This document shows, one piece after another, positions 1-5,134 of a stretch of 5,134 bases of DNA. The notes under the pieces are model-generated. The model ran no database searches and had not been told where the DNA came from. It saw only the letters and a list, made by a program, of their open reading frames with translations. Position 1 is the first letter of the stretch. Every line of letters begins with the position of its first letter. The stretch is from Bdellovibrionales bacterium (GTDB taxonomy: Bacteria; Bdellovibrionota; UBA1018), in the NCBI GenBank assembly GCA_018968995.1, contig JAGWZD010000174.1, positions 1-5,134 on the forward strand, read 5' to 3'. Both the position numbers and the translations under genes were made by a program.

Positions 1-2
1 CT

Positions 3-662
3 AAGAAGATTCCTTCCAGCTTAGTCCAACCCGAAGCCGTAGGGTTTTCGCTCGATGGCCCTTTAGCAGAAGGGTACATCCCCAATCCTATTGTTATTGA
101 ACAAACCGCCAGAGGAGAGAGGCAGTACGACATCTACTCGCGTCTTCTCCTGGATCGCATCGTGTTTCTAGGAACTGAAGTCAACGACACCGTCGCAAAT
201 CTTCTGATGGCGCAGATGATGTTTCTCGAGTCTTCTGATCCCGATAAAGATATTCATCTTTATATCAATTCTCCCGGCGGTTCCGTGACCGCAGGTCTTG
301 GAATTTACGACATCATGCAATTCATTAAGTGTGATGTGGCCACCTACTGCGTTGGTCTCGCCGCAAGTATGGGGGCGTTACTGCTTACCGCTGGAGCAAA
401 AGGAAAGCGCCATAGTCTTCCGCATAGTCGAATTATGATTCACCAACCTCTCGGCGGAGCTCGGGGTCAGGCTTCAGACATTGAAATCCAGGCTCGCGAA
501 ATTCTGTATCTGAAGGAACGCTTAAATCAAATCCTTGTTCATCATACGGGACAGTCGATGGAGCGGATTATCAAGGATACAGATCGAGATAACTATCTCA
601 GCGCCAAGGAGGCTAGTGAATATGGCCTCATTGACCAAGTCATTATGAAGAGGGGGAGCTAG
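3..662 (+). CDS. clpP: ATP-dependent Clp protease proteolytic subunit ClpP (5' end outside window)
   Basis: ClpP is the serine peptidase that forms a double heptameric ring in the cytoplasm and degrades proteins fed to it by ClpX or a related AAA+ unfoldase. The visible frame gives 219 residues, already more than the roughly 195-207 usual for the family. Family landmarks are clear: the [10 protein letters not shown] start of the mature protein (bases 93-122), the Gly-rich INSPGGS loop (264-284), the nucleophile Ser in GLAASMG (codon 366-368), His in MIHQPLGG (441-443) and Asp in DRDNY (588-590), completing the triad. The frame is open from base 3, and there is no in-frame ATG, GTG or TTG before the GTG at 162. 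That GTG cannot be the start because conserved family sequence lies upstream of it. The true start is therefore probably left of the window, leaving at least 26 residues ahead of the conserved YIP...IEQ region, perhaps a propeptide. The stop is three bases before clpX. Identity is very secure; the N-terminus is not. Confidence 0.97.
   Translation, partial: KKIPSSLVQPEAVGFSLDGPLAEGYIPNPIVIEQTARGERQYDIYSRLLLDRIVFLGTEVNDTVANLLMAQMMFLESSDPDKDIHLYINSPGGSVTAGLGIYDIMQFIKCDVATYCVGLAASMGALLLTAGAKGKRHSLPHSRIMIHQPLGGARGQASDIEIQAREILYLKERLNQILVHHTGQSMERIIKDTDRDNYLSAKEASEYGLIDQVIMKRGS
651..658 (+). promoter_or_regulatory. Ribosome binding site for clpX, inside the end of clpP
   Basis: A purine-rich AGGGGGAG lies seven bases before the clpX ATG at 666. 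It is made from the last codons of clpP, so ribosomes finishing clpP would sit on the clpX initiation site. This suggests translational coupling of peptidase and unfoldase. The site supports the ATG at 666 as the start, as does the in-frame clpP stop just upstream. Confidence 0.65.
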
Positions 663-665
663 GCG

Positions 666-1976
666 ATGGATACCAAAAAATACGGTGATGGTTTCGGTAA
701 CCTTTGTTGCTCTTTCTGCGGAAAAAATCAGCGTGAAGTGAAAAAGCTCATCGCGGGGCCGACCGTGTACATCTGTGATGAGTGCATTGAGCTCTGTAAT
801 GACATCATTGCAGAAGAGGGACAAAAAGAGGGTACAACTCGGTCCTCAGAAAAGATTCCCAAGCCGAGTGAAATTAAAACGATTTTGGACGATTATGTCA
901 TTGGTCAGGATCGTGCAAAGCGCGTTCTCTCGGTCGCAGTTTACAACCATTACAAGCGTATTCAGCATCAGGGCGAAAACAAAAAGAGCCGTGAAGGCGC
1001 TGTTGAGCTTCAAAAGAGCAACATCATGCTTATTGGGCCAACAGGTTCAGGAAAAACACTTCTCGCACAGACATTGGCGAGATTGTTGAACGTTCCTTTC
1101 GCCATGGCTGATGCCACCACACTCACTGAAGCGGGGTATGTGGGTGAAGATGTCGAAAACATTATTCTGAACCTGCTCCAGAACTGCGATAACAACGTCG
1201 AGCGTGCTCAGCGCGGTATCGTTTACATCGACGAAGTGGATAAGATCTCGCGCAAAAGCGAAAATCCGTCGATCACCCGTGACGTGAGCGGCGAAGGTGT
1301 CCAGCAAGCACTGCTGAAAATTATTGAAGGCACCATTGCTAACGTTCCTCCAAAAGGAGGGCGAAAGCACCCCCAGCAGGAATTTGTTCAGGTGGATACC
1401 TCGAATATTTTGTTCATCTGCGGGGGAGCCTTTGTGGGCCTGGATAAGATTGTTGCGATGAGGCGTGGTAAACGCAGTATGGGGCTTGCCGCGAACATCA
1501 CTTCTAAGGCCGAAGAGGTTGGATCTAAGATGCTAGCTCATGTTGAACCCGAGGATCTGGTCAGATTTGGATTGATCCCCGAGTTCATTGGTCGCTTGCC
1601 GATTATCGCAACGCTCGAGGAGCTGGATGAGAAAGCTCTGGTCGACATTTTGACCCGCCCAAAAAATGCGTTGACCAAGCAGTACACGAAGCTTTTTGAG
1701 TACGACGGGGTTCAGCTTGAGTTTGAACCCGATGCGCTTGATGCCATCGCAAGAGAGGCGATCAAACGGAATACGGGTGCTCGTGGACTGAGAGCGATTC
1801 TCGAACAGTCAATGCTTGAAGTTATGTATGAGCTTCCAGCCCTAAGTGAGGTGAAGAAATGCATCGTTACCGTGGGCAGCATTACTAACGGAGAGCGTCC
1901 AAAGATGGTTCTTGCTGATGGAAGCCAGCATCAAACAGATGCGGGCAGGTCTCCTGAGAAGGCGGAAAGCGCCTAA
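666..1976 (+). CDS. clpX: ATP-dependent Clp protease ATP-binding subunit ClpX
   Basis: ClpX is the hexameric AAA+ unfoldase that recognises tagged or regulatory substrates, pulls them apart using ATP and passes them into ClpP. At 436 residues it is full length (E. coli about 424). An N-terminal zinc-binding domain uses Cys15, Cys18, Cys37 and Cys40, with an extra Cys at 14. The AAA+ module follows: Walker A GPTGSGKT (124-131), pore loop GYVG (157-160), Walker B IVYIDE (185-190), RKH loop (233-235), an arginine in PEFIGRLP (Arg310), and sensor 2 in GARGLR (Arg373). The ClpP-docking loop reads MGL at 272-274 where E. coli has IGF. The last 20 or so residues are hydrophilic and not conserved. 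The start is the ATG preceded by a good ribosome binding site; a stop in the same frame six bases upstream excludes a longer protein. It is in an operon with clpP and is followed by an intrinsic terminator. Confidence 0.99.
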   Translation: MDTKKYGDGFGNLCCSFCGKNQREVKKLIAGPTVYICDECIELCNDIIAEEGQKEGTTRSSEKIPKPSEIKTILDDYVIGQDRAKRVLSVAVYNHYKRIQHQGENKKSREGAVELQKSNIMLIGPTGSGKTLLAQTLARLLNVPFAMADATTLTEAGYVGEDVENIILNLLQNCDNNVERAQRGIVYIDEVDKISRKSENPSITRDVSGEGVQQALLKIIEGTIANVPPKGGRKHPQQEFVQVDTSNILFICGGAFVGLDKIVAMRRGKRSMGLAANITSKAEEVGSKMLAHVEPEDLVRFGLIPEFIGRLPIIATLEELDEKALVDILTRPKNALTKQYTKLFEYDGVQLEFEPDALDAIAREAIKRNTGARGLRAILEQSMLEVMYELPALSEVKKCIVTVGSITNGERPKMVLADGSQHQTDAGRSPEKAESA

Positions 1977-2017
1977 AAAGCAAGGTAAGATTTTCGATAC
2001 TTAAGGCTAAAATGACG

Positions 2018-2056
2018 AACGGGCTGCACAAACTGCAGCCCGTTTTTGTTATTTTT
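2018..2056 (+). terminator. Rho-independent terminator after clpX
   Basis: The arms AACGGGCTGCA (2018-2028) and TGCAGCCCGTT (2034-2044) form an uninterrupted 11-bp, GC-rich stem with a five-base loop. A T-rich run (TTTTTGTTATTTTT, 2043-2056) follows. This is a textbook intrinsic terminator 41 bases after the clpX stop. It should end most clpP-clpX transcripts and separate them from lon. Some read-through into lon is possible. Confidence 0.92.
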
Positions 2057-2133
2057 AGTCGAACCTTCACTTTTCCGATGGCTCGTCCCTCAAGGGTTGT
2101 GTTGTAGTAAAAAGTAAGGAGGCTTGAACAATA
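2057..2133 (+). other. lon leader region
   Basis: This short stretch between the clpX terminator and lon should contain the lon promoter if the terminator is efficient. I see no good sigma-70 pair of hexamers with normal spacing. A CTTCAC at 2065-2070 followed 16 bases later by CCCTCA faintly recalls a heat-shock sigma-32 promoter, but both sequence and spacing fit poorly. No CIRCE inverted repeat is present. The only firm element is the ribosome binding site near its end. Confidence 0.4.
2116..2122 (+). promoter_or_regulatory. Ribosome binding site for lon
   Basis: AAGGAGG is a near-perfect Shine-Dalgarno sequence, 11 bases before the ATG at 2134, slightly longer than the usual spacing. The TGA at 2125-2127 is in frame with that ATG and lies between the two elements, so no longer in-frame start is possible. 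Together these fix the lon start. Confidence 0.8.
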
Positions 2134-4680
2134 ATGGCCACCACTTCCAAGGATCGGAAAAACCCCTCAACTCCCTCGAATCGAAAAGCGGTCACAGTTC
2201 CACTTCTTCCCCTTCGAGACGTGATTATCTTCCCCCATATGGTTGTCCCCCTTTTTGTGGGACGAGAAAAATCGATTAACGCTCTTGAAGAGTGCGTGAA
2301 CAAAAAAATCGATCTTTTCTTAGTTGCTCAACGTGAAGCGACAACAGTCAACCCGGGCGAAAAAGATGTTTTCCAAGTGGGTACTCTTGGAACGATCCTT
2401 CAAATTCTTCGTCTCCCCGACAACACCGTGAAGGTGCTGATTGAAGGACGAAAGCGCGCCAAGCTGGTCAATTTCATTGAAAACGAGCGGATGATCGAAG
2501 CCGAGGTGGAAGAGCTACCTGAAGAGATGAGTAGCTCTGTTGAGGCCGAAGCGTTGGTTCGTTCGCTAAAAGCTACTTTTGAGAATTATGTGAAGCTCAA
2601 TAAACGTATTCCGCCTGAGATGCTCATGAGCGTGAACACGATTGATGAGCCTTCCAGATTGGCTGACCTCGTAGTGGCACATTTGAACATGAAGCTCGAG
2701 GACAAGCAGGAGATTCTTGAAATCGCCGATCCGATGAAGCGCCTCGAAAAGTTGCTTCAGATGATGCAAGGCGAGATTGAAATTCTGCAGGTGGAACGCC
2801 GGATTCGCTCGCGCGTAAAAAAGCAGATGGAGCGATCTCAGAAGGAGTACTACCTCAACGAGCAGATGCAGGCGATTCAGAAAGAGCTCGGCGAGAAGGA
2901 TGAGTTCAAGGCAGAGATTCAGGCACTGGAAAAACAAATTCGCGCCAAGCCCATGAGCAAAGAGGCTAAGGAGCGCGCGACCAAAGAGCTCAAAAAGCTC
3001 AAGATGATGTCCCCGATGTCTGCGGAGGCCACAGTGGTTCGCAATTACATCGATTGGTTGATCACGTTGCCTTGGGGGGAAAACACCCAGGATCGCCATG
3101 ATCTTTCGATTGCCGAAACAGTGTTGGAAGAGGATCACTACGGATTGGAAGAAGTGAAGGAGCGAATCCTCGAGTACTTGGCCGTGAGAGTGCTCACCGA
3201 CAATTCGAAAGGGCAGATCGTCTGTTTTGCGGGACCTCCCGGAGTGGGGAAGACCTCCTTGGCCAAATCTATTGCTAAGGCGTTGAACAAGAAATTTGTC
3301 CGCTGCTCTTTAGGTGGAGTTCGTGACGAGGCTGAAATCCGGGGTCATCGCCGTACTTATGTGGGGGCTTTGCCAGGAAAGATCATTCAGTCGCTGAAAA
3401 AGGCAGGTTCCTCGAATCCTGTATTCTTGCTCGATGAAGTGGACAAGATGAGTATGGATTTCCGAGGAGATCCTTCGTCGGCATTGCTTGAAGTTTTGGA
3501 TCCTGAGCAAAATCACAACTTCGGCGACCACTATCTTGAAGTGGATTACGACCTCTCCAAGGTGATGTTTGTCCTTACGGCGAACTCTTTGCACAACATT
3601 CCACGTCCGCTTCTGGACCGAATGGAAGTGATTAACATCACCGGGTACACGGAAGTGGAGAAGTTTAACATCGTCCGCCGTTACCTTCTAAACAAGCAGG
3701 CTGAAGCCCACGGTCTAAAGGAAGGCGACATCGTCCTTCCTGATGATACTGTTTACGCCCTCATTCGAAACTACACCCGGGAAGCTGGGGTTCGTAATCT
3801 CGAGCGAGTGGTGGCGACGGTTTGCCGAAAGGTTGCCAAGAAAATTGTCGAGCGCTCTAGGGCGGCCGACGCTGCTACAGCAGCATTGGAAGGAAAAGAC
3901 GCCAAAAAGACGAAAAAGTCCGTGGTGGTCTCAGCCGATCCCATTACTGTGTCAGTGGCTGATCTGGAGGAAATGCTCGGGCCTCCAAAATACACCGTTC
4001 AAATGATCGAAGATCAAAATGAGGTGGGTCTCTGTAACGGCTTGGCTTATACCGATTCTGGCGGTGATATGCTGCAGATCGAAGTAACCGTCGTTCCTGG
4101 AAAAGGGGCCGTGAAGGTCACCGGTAAGTTGGGAGAAGTCATGCAGGAGTCGGCAGCTACGGCCATGACCTACGTGCGGTCTCGAGCTGTGGAGCTCGGA
4201 ATCGACAAGGAATTTTACCAGAACGTGGATATCCATCTGCATGTACCGGAAGGCGCTGTGCCCAAGGATGGTCCCTCCGCGGGAATCACGATGGCTACAG
4301 CCATTACCAGCGCCCTCACCAAGATCCCTGTGAAGCGTGATGTCGCGATGACAGGAGAAATCACGCTTCGCGGAAGAGTGCTTCCGATCGGTGGGCTGAA
4401 GGAAAAGCTTTTGGCCGCGAAGATTGGGAACATTAATACGGTGTTGATCCCAAAGGCCAACGTGCCGGACATGAAAAAGGTCCCTGCGGACATCATTAAA
4501 GGCATGAAGGTGATCCCGGTGGATCACGCGGATCAGGTGCTACGTTTAGCTCTTCACTTGGATAAGCCTGAAGAGTTTTTGGTGAAGTCGGCCCTCAGCC
4601 CCGTGGTTGCAGCCACGAAATCCGAGGCCCATGACGAAACGCCGGCATCAGGACGCACATCGGGTGGGGTTCGGCATTAA
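2134..4680 (+). CDS. lon: ATP-dependent endopeptidase La (Lon protease, LonA type)
   Basis: Lon is a cytoplasmic homohexamer that degrades misfolded and short-lived regulatory proteins, with ATPase and protease on one chain. The protein has 848 residues (E. coli 784). Order: a basic, probably disordered lead of about 20 residues; the N-terminal substrate-binding LON domain from VPLLPLRDV (about 22-220); a charged helical, likely coiled-coil segment (about 220-300); the AAA+ module with Walker A GPPGVGKT (367-374) and Walker [10 protein letters not shown] (430-438); and the protease domain (about 610-807). The catalytic dyad is Ser715 in PKDGPSAG and Lys758 in GGLKEKLL, 43 residues apart as in E. 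coli. Relative to E. coli there is an Ala/Lys-rich insertion at about 576-602 between ATPase and protease domains, and a low-complexity tail after about 811; these, with the longer N-terminus, explain the extra length. It lies behind the clpX terminator, so it probably has its own promoter. It appears intact and functional. Confidence 0.99.
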   Translation: MATTSKDRKNPSTPSNRKAVTVPLLPLRDVIIFPHMVVPLFVGREKSINALEECVNKKIDLFLVAQREATTVNPGEKDVFQVGTLGTILQILRLPDNTVKVLIEGRKRAKLVNFIENERMIEAEVEELPEEMSSSVEAEALVRSLKATFENYVKLNKRIPPEMLMSVNTIDEPSRLADLVVAHLNMKLEDKQEILEIADPMKRLEKLLQMMQGEIEILQVERRIRSRVKKQMERSQKEYYLNEQMQAIQKELGEKDEFKAEIQALEKQIRAKPMSKEAKERATKELKKLKMMSPMSAEATVVRNYIDWLITLPWGENTQDRHDLSIAETVLEEDHYGLEEVKERILEYLAVRVLTDNSKGQIVCFAGPPGVGKTSLAKSIAKALNKKFVRCSLGGVRDEAEIRGHRRTYVGALPGKIIQSLKKAGSSNPVFLLDEVDKMSMDFRGDPSSALLEVLDPEQNHNFGDHYLEVDYDLSKVMFVLTANSLHNIPRPLLDRMEVINITGYTEVEKFNIVRRYLLNKQAEAHGLKEGDIVLPDDTVYALIRNYTREAGVRNLERVVATVCRKVAKKIVERSRAADAATAALEGKDAKKTKKSVVVSADPITVSVADLEEMLGPPKYTVQMIEDQNEVGLCNGLAYTDSGGDMLQIEVTVVPGKGAVKVTGKLGEVMQESAATAMTYVRSRAVELGIDKEFYQNVDIHLHVPEGAVPKDGPSAGITMATAITSALTKIPVKRDVAMTGEITLRGRVLPIGGLKEKLLAAKIGNINTVLIPKANVPDMKKVPADIIKGMKVIPVDHADQVLRLALHLDKPEEFLVKSALSPVVAATKSEAHDETPASGRTSGGVRH

Positions 4681-4690
4681 TTCCTGAGGC

Positions 4691-5134
4691 TCAGAACCAC
4701 CATTTTGCAGTAAGGACGGGGGACACGTTGGATAACGTCGTGTTCCCCGGCTTACACCAGGTCATGGACAGGTCTCCGCCAAGAGTCACGTGGGTAGTCG
4801 GAATCTGATAGTCGTAGAGGGCTTTGGCTCCGTACGCTAGGGCACTGTTTCCGCTCGCACCTCCGGAGGAGAACTTTCCCGAACCTAAAGAAGCTCCAGT
4901 AGAGAAGCCTGTCAGGGACTCGCTGAATCGGTATAAGATATCGAAACCAAAGAAGAAACTGGTGATATCGTCGCTATGACTGCCGGCTCGAAGGAAGCCC
5001 CTCAGTCCCAGATGGGGTAGAATCAAGGCCCCTCCCTCAAGGCCAAAGGCAGGTCCAGAACCCACATCATCACTGACAGAGGAACTGCCTAGATTGATAC
5101 CCACAAAGCGCGGAGGTGCTTCCTGAGCGCGGCT
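4691..5134 (-). CDS. Putative small outer-membrane beta-barrel protein (N-terminus outside window)
   Basis: I do not recognise a specific family member. The frame is open to the right edge and gives 147 residues, rich in Gly, Ser and aromatics, with alternating hydrophobic and polar positions. I can divide it by eye into about eight amphipathic strands, beginning RFVGINLG and ending VLTAKWWF, with short polar turns. The C-terminal Trp-Trp-Phe matches the aromatic-terminated signal that outer-membrane proteins present to the BAM assembly machinery. The first visible residues, SRAQEAPPRF, could be the end of a signal peptide with cleavage after SRA, which would make the mature barrel nearly complete. 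A GTG at 5104 is the first in-window start candidate but falls inside the first predicted strand, so the real start is probably outside. It converges on lon with 10 bases between stop codons. A link to proteolysis is not implied. The barrel assignment is inference from pattern; a non-coding reading is less likely given the coherent strand pattern. Confidence 0.66.
   Translation of the reverse strand, partial: SRAQEAPPRFVGINLGSSSVSDDVGSGPAFGLEGGALILPHLGLRGFLRAGSHSDDITSFFFGFDILYRFSESLTGFSTGASLGSGKFSSGGASGNSALAYGAKALYDYQIPTTHVTLGGDLSMTWCKPGNTTLSNVSPVLTAKWWF

Noticed and set aside
1..24. End of an upstream gene such as tig: TAA at 2-4 and TAG at 22-24 in the other two frames
   Set aside because: tig often precedes clpP, but only zero to seven codons would be visible and they cannot be recognised as trigger factor.
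162..662. clpP starting at the GTG at 162
   Set aside because: This would remove the conserved [10 protein letters not shown]...IYSRLL N-terminal segment encoded in the same frame immediately upstream; GTG there is simply an internal valine.
2087..2096. Small palindrome CCCTCAAGGG in the lon leader as an operator
   Set aside because: Four-base arms with a two-base centre are expected by chance and flanking bases do not extend the symmetry.
2078..2107. Nine-codon leader peptide (MARPSRVVL) ahead of lon
   Set aside because: There is no Shine-Dalgarno sequence before its ATG, and its content suggests no attenuation mechanism.
2566..3138. 190-residue minus-strand reading frame inside lon
   Set aside because: It is a shadow of the lon coding sequence, which is unambiguous on the plus strand; the protein is rich in His/Leu/Arg as antisense frames often are.
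3952..4527. 191-residue minus-strand reading frame over the Lon protease domain
   Set aside because: It lies wholly opposite the conserved catalytic region of Lon, with no recognisable domain or independent ribosome binding site.
4684..4694. CTGAGGCTCAG between lon and the convergent gene as a bidirectional terminator
   Set aside because: The arms are only five bases around one base, which cannot form a stable hairpin loop, and no T run follows on either strand.

Overview
The window carries a compact ATP-dependent protease (proteostasis) locus, read left to right: clpP (its 5' end lies beyond the left edge), clpX, then lon. A fourth, convergent gene on the minus strand runs off the right edge and looks like a small outer-membrane beta-barrel protein. 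The order clpP-clpX-lon is a common bacterial arrangement, often preceded by tig (trigger factor), which is not visible here. A Gram-negative host is suggested by the barrel protein, whose C-terminus ends in aromatic residues as outer-membrane proteins do. Base composition is intermediate. The style of the proteins, including a Lon of about 850 residues with an Ala/Lys-rich linker, would fit a delta-proteobacterial or Bdellovibrionota/Oligoflexia-like organism, but that placement is inference and not secure.

Layout: bases 3-662 encode ClpP peptidase with Ser/His/Asp triad intact. Bases 666-1976 encode ClpX, the AAA+ unfoldase that feeds ClpP, starting three bases after the clpP stop, so the two are almost certainly co-transcribed and translated in step. 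Bases 1977-2133 are a 157-base gap holding a strong intrinsic terminator, a leader and the lon ribosome binding site; I see no convincing promoter there. Bases 2134-4680 encode full-length Lon. Only 10 bases separate the lon stop from the stop of the minus-strand barrel gene (4691-5134).

The genes form the cell's main soluble protein quality-control and regulatory proteolysis machinery: ClpX recognises, unfolds and threads substrates into the ClpP chamber, while Lon combines ATPase and protease in one chain. The terminator implies that clpPX and lon are mostly transcribed separately.

This is essentially an ordinary housekeeping region. I found no mobile element, CRISPR array, RNA gene or novel system. 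The points worth a second look are small: an N-terminal extension on ClpP with no usable start codon in the window, an MGL (rather than IGF) ClpP-docking tripeptide in ClpX, clpP and clpX sharing a reading frame across one amber codon, non-conserved insertions and tails in Lon, and the unassigned barrel gene.
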